The notes beneath the pieces are model-generated. The model was not told the DNA's origin. It did no database searches and saw only the letters and a program-made list of their open reading frames with translations. A stretch of 64,000 nt of DNA from Haloarcula sebkhae (GTDB taxonomy: Archaea > Halobacteriota > Halobacteria > Halobacteriales > Haloarculaceae), in contig NZ_BMPD01000004.1 of the NCBI RefSeq assembly GCF_014647415.1, positions 310,001 to 374,000 on the forward strand, written 5' to 3'. The translations under genes and the position numbers were made by a program. Position 1 is the stretch's first letter. Every line of letters starts with the position of its first letter. Shown here piece after piece: positions 26,151 to 34,424 of this stretch.

Positions 26151-27356
26151 TTAGATTTCTCCGTTGACGATGTCTGCGACGCGCTGGCGGTCGAACAGTT
26201 GTTCCTCGGACGGAATCTCAGGATACGGCCCCTCAGTGTAGGTCGGCCACTCGCCGAACTGGTCGGGATACAGTTGCTTTGCGGTCATCTCCAGTTGGAA
26301 GAGATGGAGGATCGGTCCCTGGTACCTCGCTCCCTGTGGGTAGATCCGGTCGTTCTGTACGGCTGTGATTTCTGATCCAACTGGGTCGGATTTGAACGCC
26401 TCCCGTCGCTCCGGAAGGCTTGTACTCGGTTCGAACCCACCGAGGTGCAGGATTACGTCCGGATCAGCCGCAAGTAGCGTCTCGAAGTCGACGACAGAGT
26501 TCGTTTCGACCGACCCCTCGAAGGCGTCCCGTGCGCCGAATGGGCGAGTATGCGCGGTCAGGAACCCGGGGTTGTCGAGTGTGTACGCATAGATCTCGTC
26601 TATGTCAGCCGCGGCGAGCATCACTGTCGACGGGCGCTCCGACTCGGGCGGCAGATTCGCGTCGATGGTCGAGCGCATTTCGTCGTGGATAGCCGCGAGC
26701 GCCTCGTAGCGAGCCTGTTCCTGAAACGCTTCGGCGACGAGTTCGAACTGTTCCCAGAGGGTGTAGTACTCGTAGTCCGTCCATCCGGACGGCGGTTCGG
26801 CGTGTCGGTCACTCAATGAGTTGCCGAACCAGGGCGAGACGTTGGTAGCGATCTCCGCGAAGTCCTCCCGACCCCAGTTGTCCTGTTTGGCGATCCAGGC
26901 CGGGTCAGCGAGATGGATATCGCTATCCAGTTCGTACAGTTTCTCCTTGCTTGGTTCCCACGAGGAATAGAGCCCGGTCCAGTCCAGCGACACCCCCGGC
27001 AGCCGTTCGACGAACTGATTCCACAGCCCACTGTAATAGTCCGGTGCGTGCATTGCCGTGACAGTGTCCCCGCGACCCAGGGCGAACGCCATGTCTGCGT
27101 GGTGTGTGAGTCGCGTGAAGACAGTCTCCGGTGGCGAGTCGAAGGTCACCGCTCCCATCGGCGACATCGACACGGAGTACGAACCGTTCCCAGTGGGTGT
27201 GTCTGTCCCCGACCCGGACTCCGTCCGTCTGGCCCCGGCTTCCCCCTCAGCGTCACTGGTGCATCCCGCAAGTAGCCCAGCGCTGAGAACCGTTCCCCCG
27301 TACTTGACGTACTCTCTCCGCGTCGGTGACTCGCTGTCAGTGGTGTCGTCAGCCAT
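26151..27356 (-). CDS. Iron/siderophore ABC transporter binding lipoprotein
   Basis: This 401-residue protein has a Tat lipoprotein signal (RREYVKYGGTVLSAGLLAGC), so it is lipid-anchored outside the membrane. It has the class III (BtuF/FepB-like) binding-protein layout: an N-terminal lobe with VFTRLTHHADMAFALGRGDTV, a long linking helix and a second lobe with LLAADPDVILHLGG and AVQNDRIYPQGARYQGPILHLFQ. An 18-base perfect palindrome of DtxR type lies two bases before its ATG. The matching permease and ATPase are upstream on the same strand, but this gene has its own promoter. Substrate: probably an Fe(III) chelate. Confidence 0.88.
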   Translation of the reverse strand: MADDTTDSESPTRREYVKYGGTVLSAGLLAGCTSDAEGEAGARRTESGSGTDTPTGNGSYSVSMSPMGAVTFDSPPETVFTRLTHHADMAFALGRGDTVTAMHAPDYYSGLWNQFVERLPGVSLDWTGLYSSWEPSKEKLYELDSDIHLADPAWIAKQDNWGREDFAEIATNVSPWFGNSLSDRHAEPPSGWTDYEYYTLWEQFELVAEAFQEQARYEALAAIHDEMRSTIDANLPPESERPSTVMLAAADIDEIYAYTLDNPGFLTAHTRPFGARDAFEGSVETNSVVDFETLLAADPDVILHLGGFEPSTSLPERREAFKSDPVGSEITAVQNDRIYPQGARYQGPILHLFQLEMTAKQLYPDQFGEWPTYTEGPYPEIPSEEQLFDRQRVADIVNGEI

Positions 27357-27358
27357 TA

Positions 27359-27376
27359 TTTTAGGCTAGCCTAAAA
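27359..27376. promoter_or_regulatory. DtxR-type iron box (perfect palindrome)
   Basis: TTTTAGGCTAGCCTAAAA is a perfect 18-base palindrome. It contains the core TTAGGCTAGCCTAA of DtxR/Idr metal-dependent regulators. It lies two bases upstream of the binding-protein ATG at 27356 and just downstream of a TATA-like CTATACAA (27379-27386, minus strand). This suggests a leaderless transcript that is blocked when iron-loaded regulator binds. Confidence 0.8.
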
Positions 27377-27492
27377 ATTGTATAGATGTTCCGGTTCACC
27401 GACCCGGAACAAGCCAGTATCAAGCGCTGAATCGGGCGTCTGTATCAAGAGTTCGTGGGGCAGAGCGCGATTTCGCGGTGGTCTTACGGCCC

Positions 27493-28425
27493 CTATTCGG
27501 CCACGACTTCCTCGGCGCGGTCCGGTTCGGCAGTATCGTCACCAGTAGTGTGTTCATCGCCGTCGTGGCGGGCACGGATTGGGTTCACACGTGGTCCGTG
27601 TGGCGTGGCCGAGACCTCCGCCTCGATTTCGAAAACGTCCGCAAGGAGTTGCTCCGTCACGACAGCTTCGGGTGGTCCCCGAGCCTGTATCTCGCCGTCT
27701 TTGAGTGCGACCATCCGGTCGGCGAGGCGGGCCGCCTGCTCGATGTCGTGCAGGACGACCACGATGGTAATCTCGCTCTCATCGCGGAGCGTTTCGATTA
27801 TCTCCATCACCTCAAGCTGGTGGTGCAGGTCAAGGAACGTCGTCGGTTCATCGAGCAACAGCACGTCGGTGTCCTGTGCGAGAACCATAGCGATCCAGGC
27901 GAGCTGTTTCTGGCCGCCACTGAGGCTACCGACTTCACGTTCACGGAGATGTCCACAGCCGGCCAGGTCAATCGCCCGTTCGACGGCTGCCTCGTCTTCC
28001 TCGGTGACGCTGTCGAAGAACCCCCGGTGTGGGTACCGACCGTGATACACCAGATCCTCGACCGAGATACTGTTTGGTGACGTACTCTCCTGAGAGAGCA
28101 GGCCGAGCTTTCGAGCGATCGCTTTAGTCTCTAACGTCTGGATGTCTTGCCCGTCCAGCAGTACCGATCCCGCGTCCGGTTCGAGCTGATTGGCGAGGCC
28201 TTTCAGCAGCGTGCTCTTGCCCGACCCGTTCGGGCCGACGAGTGCAGTTACGGCCCCGGGTTCGGCGGTGATCGATTCACCGTCGATGACCGGGTCATCC
28301 GTCCCCGAGTACGAAAGCACCACATCGTCGCCGACCAGCGGCCGGTCCCGGCGACCGGACTGGGACCCAGCAGCGGTGTCGTTGGCCGTAGCGATACCAT
28401 CCGAGTTAGTGTTGTTCTGTGACAT
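27493..28425 (-). CDS. Iron-complex ABC transporter ATP-binding protein (FecE-like)
   Basis: This 310-residue protein has all ABC motifs: Walker A GPNGSGKST (about residues 64-72), Q-loop LLSQES, signature LSGGQKQLAWIAMVLAQ, Walker B VLLLDEPTTFLDL and switch histidine VVLHD. Extra disordered acidic and hydrophilic tails occur at both ends. The sequence type is the FecE/BtuD group for iron complexes and cobalamin. Its ATG overlaps the stop of the permease gene by one base, so both are translated from one mRNA. Confidence 0.93.
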   Translation of the reverse strand: MSQNNTNSDGIATANDTAAGSQSGRRDRPLVGDDVVLSYSGTDDPVIDGESITAEPGAVTALVGPNGSGKSTLLKGLANQLEPDAGSVLLDGQDIQTLETKAIARKLGLLSQESTSPNSISVEDLVYHGRYPHRGFFDSVTEEDEAAVERAIDLAGCGHLREREVGSLSGGQKQLAWIAMVLAQDTDVLLLDEPTTFLDLHHQLEVMEIIETLRDESEITIVVVLHDIEQAARLADRMVALKDGEIQARGPPEAVVTEQLLADVFEIEAEVSATPHGPRVNPIRARHDGDEHTTGDDTAEPDRAEEVVAE

Positions 28426-29540
28426 TAGATCTCACCCATCTGTTCCTGTCGCCGCATCAGGTAGAGGAAGTACGGGCCACCGACGACGCCGGTGACGACG
28501 CCGACCGGAACCTGCGCGGGATTCAGGGCCAGCCGTGCACCAACGTCCGCGACGACCATCAGCGCCGGACCGACGAACATGCAGCCGATGAGGAGTCGGC
28601 GGTAGTCGCTCCCGACGATGAGGCGAACGATATGGGGAACCACGAGGCCGAAGAACCCGATGATCCCCGCAACGGAGATCGCCGTGCTGGCCGCCAAAAT
28701 GGCGACCGCGGACAGCATGAACCGGACCCGCTCGACGCTCATCCCGAGCGAGCTCGCGGTCTCTTCGCCGAGCAGGAGGAGGTTCAGTTGTCGTGCACCG
28801 GCCAGCGCGAGTAGCGTCGCCGCAAGCGTCGGGATGATAGCGATGCGGAACTCCTCCCAGCCGACGCCCGTGAGCGACCCGGTAATCCAGGCCAGTGCTG
28901 ACTGGACAACGCCCAGATCGTCGGCGAAGAAGAACAGTCCCCGCTGGAGGGAAGTAAACACCATGTTGACGATGACACCGGCCAGGACCAGTCTAACCGG
29001 ACTCGTGCCTCCCTTCCACGCGATCATATACACAAGCAGGAACGCGATGGAGCCACCGACCGCAGCAAACAGCGGGAGGAACGGGGCGAGACTGCTGAAC
29101 AGAACGAGAGTCAGCAGTACGGCCAGTCCCGCCCCGGAACTCACGCCCAGCACGAACGGACTCGCCAGTTCGTTTCGCGTCACAGCCTGGAATATCGCCC
29201 CGGAGACGGCGAGACATATCCCTGCAAGTACGGCGACGATTACCCGCGGCATCCGGATGTTCCAGACGATAAGCGTCCGTTTCGGCAGTTCGGGAAGCTC
29301 GGTCCCGAGGAAGAACGACTGCCATGCCTGCACACTGAACCACACTTTCGGATCGAACACGGCCTGCCACGCCTCGAGGATCGTCATCGAGTACGCTCCG
29401 AAGCTCACCTGAAGCAGACCAGCTCCGAAGGCGACGGCAACGCTCGCGACACAGAGCCCGAACAGGGACCCGTCGAGAGTCCCGAGCCAGGATCTAGCCC
29501 ACGACCACGCATCGGTAGCTCCCCGTGTCTCGCTGGCCAT
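28425..29540 (-). CDS. Iron-complex ABC transporter permease (FecCD family)
   Basis: This 371-residue protein has nine or ten membrane helices. Family landmarks are RMPRVIVAVLAGICLAVSGAIFQ, NELASPFVLGVSSGAGLAV, EETASSLGMSVERVR and the coupling region GIIGFFGLVVPHIVRLIVG. It forms the membrane channel with the FecE-like ATPase. The start codon overlaps the stop of the flavoprotein gene by one base. Only one permease gene is present, so it probably works as a homodimer. Confidence 0.93.
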   Translation of the reverse strand: MASETRGATDAWSWARSWLGTLDGSLFGLCVASVAVAFGAGLLQVSFGAYSMTILEAWQAVFDPKVWFSVQAWQSFFLGTELPELPKRTLIVWNIRMPRVIVAVLAGICLAVSGAIFQAVTRNELASPFVLGVSSGAGLAVLLTLVLFSSLAPFLPLFAAVGGSIAFLLVYMIAWKGGTSPVRLVLAGVIVNMVFTSLQRGLFFFADDLGVVQSALAWITGSLTGVGWEEFRIAIIPTLAATLLALAGARQLNLLLLGEETASSLGMSVERVRFMLSAVAILAASTAISVAGIIGFFGLVVPHIVRLIVGSDYRRLLIGCMFVGPALMVVADVGARLALNPAQVPVGVVTGVVGGPYFLYLMRRQEQMGEI

Positions 29541-30526
29541 TACTCGCTCACCTCCGCGCGTCCGTCGCTCGCGCCGAGGTAGTCCCGGATCGTTGCGTCG
29601 TCCATCGCATCGAGGACGGCGGTCTGATCGAGCCCCGAAACGACCGCTACAGGGTCTAGGTAGCCCGCCAGCGCTTCCTGGCCTATTTCGGTCCGGTCGG
29701 CTTTTTCCCCGGGCGTGATATACGACGAGCGCCGTTCGTCGATGACCGCCTCACGGACCCGCTGGAACCGATCCGAGTCCGGCTCGACGGGCGCGTCCTC
29801 AGCGTACCGGTCGTCGAAATATTCGACCCAGGTTGCTCGTTCAGTCCATTCATCGTCTAGCTCGGCCTCGCGACGGACCCAGTCCACGCCGTCAGCGACA
29901 GCCTCCCACCACCCGTCGTCAATTCTCGCGTCCGCAATCACCCGACGTGCGACTCGTGCGCCCCGGCCGGCCGCAATAATCGCTTGCATATCCGCCGCTT
30001 CGGACGGTGACGCAACGTAGAGACCCGGAACCGGTGTCGTGCCGTCCACGTCGGCATACTCGCGGTCGAAGGTTTCGCGTTCCTCGCCGTCGTGTTCGTC
30101 CGTCTCGAACATCGCCGCATCGTCGTCCAGACCCCGCATATACTCGCCGTCGTAGCGGGTCGCGGCGATAACGCGGCGAGTTGTGGCCGTCTCCCCATCC
30201 TGCGTCTCGACGACGAAGCCTTCCCCATCGGCAGTCCTGTCGAGCGATTCGACCAGTTCGGGGACGACGGTACAGCCGGCGGTTTCGGCGTGGGCCTGAA
30301 TACGGTCGTACAGCGTCTCGATGTCGATTCCGGCCGGGAAACCGAGGTAGTTTTCGAGGTAGGCACAGCGTTTGAGCGACGAGCGGCCGCGGTCGTAGAT
30401 GGCCGTATCGAGGTCCGCTCTGGCCGTGAACACACCCGCCGCACAACCGGCCGGACCGCCGCCAACGATGATGACATCACGGTCGAACGTCGTCCCCGTT
30501 CGGTTCCCCACTGCCACCATACTCAC
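29540..30526 (-). CDS. FAD/NAD(P)-dependent oxidoreductase of the iron-uptake operon
   Basis: This 328-residue protein starts with FAD-binding DVIIVGGGPAGCAAGVFTA and has the thioredoxin-reductase-like RCAYLENYLGFPAGID and VPGLYVASPSEAADMQAIIAAGRGARVA. The redox CxxC of true thioredoxin reductases is absent, and a C-terminal extension of about 120 residues is unlike TrxB. As first main gene of the operon with the permease and ATPase, it may reduce the imported ferric chelate to free the iron; this is inference. The start may be GTG 30526, which overlaps the stop of a leader ORF as GTGA, or ATG 30520. Confidence 0.82.
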   Translation of the reverse strand: MSMVAVGNRTGTTFDRDVIIVGGGPAGCAAGVFTARADLDTAIYDRGRSSLKRCAYLENYLGFPAGIDIETLYDRIQAHAETAGCTVVPELVESLDRTADGEGFVVETQDGETATTRRVIAATRYDGEYMRGLDDDAAMFETDEHDGEERETFDREYADVDGTTPVPGLYVASPSEAADMQAIIAAGRGARVARRVIADARIDDGWWEAVADGVDWVRREAELDDEWTERATWVEYFDDRYAEDAPVEPDSDRFQRVREAVIDERRSSYITPGEKADRTEIGQEALAGYLDPVAVVSGLDQTAVLDAMDDATIRDYLGASDGRAEVSE

Positions 30527-30600
30527 GACGCTCCGTTCAGTGTCCGTGACACCGATAGCAGGTGTGACGGTTCAGTGGTGTCCATCGAGTCGTTCAACAT
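30523..30600 (-). CDS. Candidate 25-residue leader ORF of the iron operon
   Basis: An ATG at 30600 begins two bases after the iron box and opens 25 codons (MLNDSMDTTEPSHLLSVSRT and five more) ending at TGA 30523-30525. The stop overlaps the GTG of the oxidoreductase gene. The geometry of TATA box, palindrome and ATG is the same as before the binding-protein gene at 27356, which makes this ATG the likely first codon of a leaderless mRNA. The peptide has no known motif; its translation may serve only to bring ribosomes to the GTG. Confidence 0.4.
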   Translation of the reverse strand: MLNDSMDTTEPSHLLSVSRTLNGAS

Positions 30601-30602
30601 AC

Positions 30603-30622
30603 TATTTAGGCCAGCCTAAATA
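30603..30622. promoter_or_regulatory. DtxR-type iron box (imperfect palindrome)
   Basis: TATTTAGGC and GCCTAAATA flank a two-base centre; only the middle CA departs from symmetry. The core matches the box at 27359-27376. A TATA-like CTTTATCT lies just beyond it (about 30623-30630, minus strand). It controls the oxidoreductase-permease-ATPase operon. Confidence 0.78.
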
Positions 30623-30751
30623 GATAAAGCGTTTTCGAAGTTTAGGCAGACCGAACATCGTGTAAGTAGTTCGCTATTTCTGTCAGAACGGCACCGATTG
30701 CTCGGGCGAGTTTGGAAAGTGAAGACGCGTATCAAGAAGCGTTCCGACAGG

Positions 30752-30925
30752 TCAGTTACGAAGATTCGTGACTTCCATCACAGTCTGAAGAATGTCAGTC
30801 TCAAAGTCACTATCCGCGACAACAAGTTCGTCACCTGTTGAGCGAGCGGTGGCCGCGATGAGCATATCGGCTGTTGCCAGTCGCTCTCCATCTGTCAGAA
30901 GTTCATCTTGGAGACGAGCGGCCTT
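30752..30925 (-). pseudogene. C-terminal fragment of a PIN-domain (VapC-like) toxin
   Basis: About 56 residues read as the second half of a PIN ribonuclease: ARLQDELLTDGERLATADML, IAATARSTGDELVVADSDFE and the closing hydrophobic stretch. The third and fourth PIN acidic residues (in TADMLIAATA and VADSDFE) are present, but the N-terminal half with the first catalytic aspartate is gone. The fragment overlaps the end of the antitoxin gene in another frame, so a deletion has probably fused the two genes. Confidence 0.6.
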
Positions 30926-31103
30926 CTCGTACGATCTCCATTGCTTCCTCGGCTTCTTCGTCTGACAGTGTCCCTGGAGACATCCCGTCGCCAGTCGATG
31001 CCACGATTCGGAGTAAGAACTCGTCCCACGTTTCGTCATCTCGTTTCGCTTCGTCCAGTCTGTCTTTCGTATCAGTGTCGATGGGAATGGACGTTCGACT
31101 CAT
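30903..31103 (-). CDS. VapB-like ribbon-helix-helix antitoxin (orphan)
   Basis: This 66-residue protein starts MSRTSIPIDTDTKDRLDEAK, a ribbon-helix-helix-like DNA-binding start, followed by WDEFLLRIV. It ends in the acidic helix SDEEAEEAMEIVREG, which in VapB proteins wraps the toxin. The toxin gene behind it is reduced to its C-terminal half. The last residues (GRSSPR) may come from the deletion joint. It may persist as a free antitoxin or be decaying. Confidence 0.6.
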   Translation of the reverse strand: MSRTSIPIDTDTKDRLDEAKRDDETWDEFLLRIVASTGDGMSPGTLSDEEAEEAMEIVREGRSSPR

Positions 31104-31218
31104 ATGAATTTCTAATGAATTTCTCGGACATCAGTGTTTGCACTGCCCGTTCCTGCCCACGAATAGGGTTATTTCTCGAACGGCGATCTGACAGCAGGGG
31201 CGGAGCTAAATTACGGAC

Positions 31219-32679
31219 TCAGTTACCGGCCGCCGCTCGAAGCTCGGGGAAGTATCGACCGTGGAAATCGAACGGAGCTGCGTGTGGGAGCGATGCGCTG
31301 GCGCGCTCCTCGAACGTCTGACCGTTGAGGACGAGTAGCCGAGACCGGTCGTCATCTGCGTCCAGCGCAACGACTACCACCACGCCGTCGTCCTCGGCGT
31401 CGCCGTCGGGTGCGGGGACAAACACCGGCTCACCGAAGTAGTCCCCGCCATCGTCGAATGTCTCGACAGCACCCGTGTCCGTGTCGAGTTTCAGAACGCG
31501 ACGGGCCCACTCGGTGACTGGTGTGTCCATCCCCATCGCGTAGACGTAGCGGTGCGGGCGACACCACCGAGCCGGTGAGACAGTCGGGAGCGCGCTGCCG
31601 TCAGGGTACAGCATCTCGCGTGAGACCGTCACATCGGCATCGCCGTAGCGAGTTACACCGCTCTCGGTACCGAGGTCAAGGGTGAACCGCTCGATGCGGC
31701 CGACGATAGCGCCCATCTCGCCTGCACGGAGGTTGTCCAGATACAGCGAGTCGATGGTCGTCGCGTCTGGTACTGTTTCGAGGTCGAACACCAGTTCCCT
31801 GCCGCCGGCTCGTTCGAACGCGTTGACGTGGTGGAAGCCGAACACGGCGTCGATGACCGGTTCAGCGACGACGGTTCCAGTAGTGCGGTCCATGACGATG
31901 ATTCGGGTCCCGCGGTCTGGTTCCCACTCGAATTGCTCGATGAAGGGTGCCTGTCGCCCGGGTTTAAGAAACCGTCGCGGGTCGAGTCGAAGCGGGAACT
32001 CGGTCAAGACGACGTACCGGGGCGTCAGCGCGAAACTGTGCATGTACGCCGGCTGGTCGGTGTCGACGCTCCCGACGTGTCGCCGGGTCCCATCGGGCGA
32101 CATAGCACTGACGTGGTACTGGCTGGTCCGTCCGAACGCCGTGTCGACGTTGATGAGGACGCCGCTCGTCGGGTCACGTTTGAGATGGGCACAGGAGAGT
32201 TGCCCTGTCGGCACATCGTCGTCGTGTTCGAGGTGGCCCGTCGTTTCGAGTGTGTTCGGGTCGAAGCGTACCTTCCGGGGCGATTCGGTCAGGGCGAGGT
32301 ACTCGCCACCGAACCGTTCGGCGATGATGTTCGTGTTGTCGTAGGGGTCAGTCAGGAACGTCGCCAGCCGCGAGCGAAGTGTCGTCTCGCCGGTCGCAAA
32401 GCCACCCTCGAACTCGCCACTCGTCGCCGCCTCGTACGCGTCCGTCCTGAGGAAGCGGTTCCGATAGTGTACGGCGTCACTGTCGGGGTCGAAAGTGAAC
32501 CGGTACAGCATCGCGAAGCCGTCGAACCAGTGGTTGACACTGCTACCGTTCGGAAGGGAGAACGCGCCGGGTCCGTTCCGGATGAGACTGCCACGGAGCC
32601 AGTCCGGGAGGTCACCGGTCACGGAGATGGATGCCGCCGTCTCGTCGTGGAGCGAGTGGAACCCGGGATGTGAAGCCAT
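31219..32679 (-). CDS. Carotenoid cleavage oxygenase (RPE65/CCD family)
   Basis: This 486-residue protein matches the seven-bladed carotenoid oxygenase family. LRGSLIRNGPGAFS and HWFDGFAMLYRFTF are the typical start. The four iron-binding histidines can be placed in SCAHLKRDP, YMHSFALTPRY, FGFHHVNAFE and the final PFDFHGRYFP. Such non-heme iron enzymes split carotenoids or apocarotenoids with oxygen. In a haloarchaeon the product could be retinal for rhodopsins, but no rhodopsin or carotenoid gene is adjacent, so the substrate stays open. It stands alone on its strand with the EamA transporter upstream. Confidence 0.87.
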   Translation of the reverse strand: MASHPGFHSLHDETAASISVTGDLPDWLRGSLIRNGPGAFSLPNGSSVNHWFDGFAMLYRFTFDPDSDAVHYRNRFLRTDAYEAATSGEFEGGFATGETTLRSRLATFLTDPYDNTNIIAERFGGEYLALTESPRKVRFDPNTLETTGHLEHDDDVPTGQLSCAHLKRDPTSGVLINVDTAFGRTSQYHVSAMSPDGTRRHVGSVDTDQPAYMHSFALTPRYVVLTEFPLRLDPRRFLKPGRQAPFIEQFEWEPDRGTRIIVMDRTTGTVVAEPVIDAVFGFHHVNAFERAGGRELVFDLETVPDATTIDSLYLDNLRAGEMGAIVGRIERFTLDLGTESGVTRYGDADVTVSREMLYPDGSALPTVSPARWCRPHRYVYAMGMDTPVTEWARRVLKLDTDTGAVETFDDGGDYFGEPVFVPAPDGDAEDDGVVVVVALDADDDRSRLLVLNGQTFEERASASLPHAAPFDFHGRYFPELRAAAGN

Positions 32680-32732
32680 ACCGTTACAATGGGTGACAGG
32701 GGCTAAGCCCTGACGCCCATGCTATCAGGGCA

Positions 32733-33722
32733 TCACTCGCGTGTCGTGTACGCGTTCCCGCTGACAACGACGCAGTCGTCCTGTGGCCCGTACGGTCGGT
32801 ACGACGGCGAGTTTGTCCGGCGGCGGCGTAGCGACCGGAGCACGTCGGCTTTCACCCACGCGAAACCGACCACGATTACGGCGAAGCCGGCGATAGTCAC
32901 CGGACCGAGTGTTTCACCGAGCAGGAGCCAGCCGCTGATAGCCGTCACTGCCGGGACCACGTAGGAAACCAGGCTGGTTTCAGCGGCCCCGACCGTGCTG
33001 ATCAGGCGGAAGTAGAGGAGGAACCCGATTGCGCTGGCGACGATACCGAGATACGCGATTGCCGCGATCTGTTCGAGACCAACCGTGACGGTTCCGAGCT
33101 GCTCCGAGGGCAGCCCCGCACTGACAGCGTGCAGGATGCCCGCACCGAGTAGCGTCATCCAGGCCTGCAGGCTCACGAGCGGGAGCGAACTGGTGTAGCG
33201 TTCTGTCAGGACTGCGCCGACAGCGAAGGCGACAGCTGAACTGATGAGCAGGGCGACGCCGAGCAGTCGGCCGCCGACTGCTCCCGGTGTGGGGTTCGCG
33301 ATGATAACCACGCCGATGAATCCACAGACAGTGCCGATGAGTTCGTGCGGTCGAGCCCTGTAGCTCGGTATCAGCGTCGATGCGAACGCCGGCGTCACAA
33401 CCGGCGTGAGACTGAGCAGGATTGCGCCGAAGGAGCTCGGGACGTACTGCTGGCCGAGAAACAGGAGCGCGAAGTGTGCGCCGATGAGGACAGTGCCGCC
33501 GATGAGAATCAGCGACCAGTCATCGCGGGTCTGCGGGCGCAGTGACCGGCCGCGCCAGAGAGCATAGCCAAGCAGGACGACTGCAGCAATATCGTGTCGG
33601 ACAGCTGCCAGCAGCACCGGCGGGACGCTTTCGAGACCAGTCTTGATCGCCACAAAGGAAAGTCCCCAGATGAGTGCAAGCGCAGCAAACAGCAAGCCAA
33701 TATGTCGTGTCGAGCGTGTCAT
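32733..33722 (-). CDS. EamA/DMT family transporter (second copy)
   Basis: This protein of about 329 residues has ten membrane helices in two EamA repeats, with LLFAALALIWGLSFVAIKTGL at the start and VPAVTAISGWLLLGETLGPV near the end. The start is set at ATG 33722 (MTRSTRHIG); an ATG five codons upstream is also possible. It resembles the transporter at 7228-8226 clearly enough to be a paralogue. It lies 53 bases upstream of the carotenoid oxygenase on the same strand and may be co-transcribed with it. Substrate unknown. Confidence 0.85.
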   Translation of the reverse strand: MTRSTRHIGLLFAALALIWGLSFVAIKTGLESVPPVLLAAVRHDIAAVVLLGYALWRGRSLRPQTRDDWSLILIGGTVLIGAHFALLFLGQQYVPSSFGAILLSLTPVVTPAFASTLIPSYRARPHELIGTVCGFIGVVIIANPTPGAVGGRLLGVALLISSAVAFAVGAVLTERYTSSLPLVSLQAWMTLLGAGILHAVSAGLPSEQLGTVTVGLEQIAAIAYLGIVASAIGFLLYFRLISTVGAAETSLVSYVVPAVTAISGWLLLGETLGPVTIAGFAVIVVGFAWVKADVLRSLRRRRTNSPSYRPYGPQDDCVVVSGNAYTTRE

Positions 33723-34028
33723 TCCAGTAGAGATCAACTATATGTGCTGGAGGAGTATGAAGCTTCTATCGCCACTGTGACGCACACGCACGGCCTCTAC
33801 GGCCACGTCTGCCGTTCAAAAATTCCTGAAAACAGTGTGTGTCCGCGGTGCTATCGATGCCACTTGTGCCAAGACGTATTGTTCTCCTCGACTACATACC
33901 ACGGAGTTCTCATTCGGTCGCCGAACAGTCTATCAGCTCACTGCCAATAGCGTCAAAAACGAGAATGATGCCCACGTCGGCAGCCCTGGGCGACTGCTCC
34001 CGGCCAGCATCCAAGTGTATGACCCGAG
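33723..34028. other. Gene-poor stretch
   Basis: About 300 bases without a gene I can support. Frames crossing it contain chance cysteine pairs (CPRCYRCHLC) but lack a credible start and acidic composition. No repeat or clear TATA box was singled out. It contains the promoter of the EamA gene. Confidence 0.45.
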
Positions 34029-34298
34029 TCAGGTCGACATCGTGTCGAAATGCCAGCCCGGGTCGGTCCCGGTTTCGTCAATGTGCTCGGACCGGCACGC
34101 CGGACAGCAGTCAGGGACAGCAGTTTCAGACCGGGGAACGTACACCGCGCCGTCACACTCCACACAGGCGTCCGCGACGACTGTCACGCAGTCCGCACAG
34201 AGATTGAAGTCGTCGACTGTGAGGTCTCGCAGGGGTTCGAGTTGTTTGTCCAAGATGTACTCGTCGATAGCCGCCTGACAGTTTTGGCACAGTTGCAT
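34029..34298 (-). CDS. Small multi-zinc-ribbon protein
   Basis: Started at ATG 34298 (MQLCQNCQAAIDEY) the protein has 89 residues and four cysteine pairs: CQNC, CADC, CVEC and CPAC (preceded by another C). They can form two zinc sites. The type is that of conserved haloarchaeal zinc-ribbon proteins of unknown role, possibly nucleic-acid or protein binding. It is single, with no clear operon partner. Confidence 0.65.
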   Translation of the reverse strand: MQLCQNCQAAIDEYILDKQLEPLRDLTVDDFNLCADCVTVVADACVECDGAVYVPRSETAVPDCCPACRSEHIDETGTDPGWHFDTMST

Positions 34299-34424
34299 AG
34301 CGATCCAACTTGACCCATGATACCGTGACACAAATAGTTGCTGCCCGGTTATCGATTGTGAATGTACCGACGGCTAGCTGTTCGATGACGGCACCACCGA
34401 GAAGTGACAGAGACAGGTGGTGGG

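Noticed and set aside
30660..30750. Possible transposase or second toxin gene between the iron box and the PIN remnant
   Set aside because: The stretch contains stops in the frames examined and no recognised motif; it is treated as ordinary intergenic DNA.
33594..33950. Cysteine pairs CPRCYRCHLC suggesting a zinc protein
   Set aside because: The frame begins antisense to the EamA gene, lacks a plausible start in the intergenic part and is not acidic; it is probably chance.
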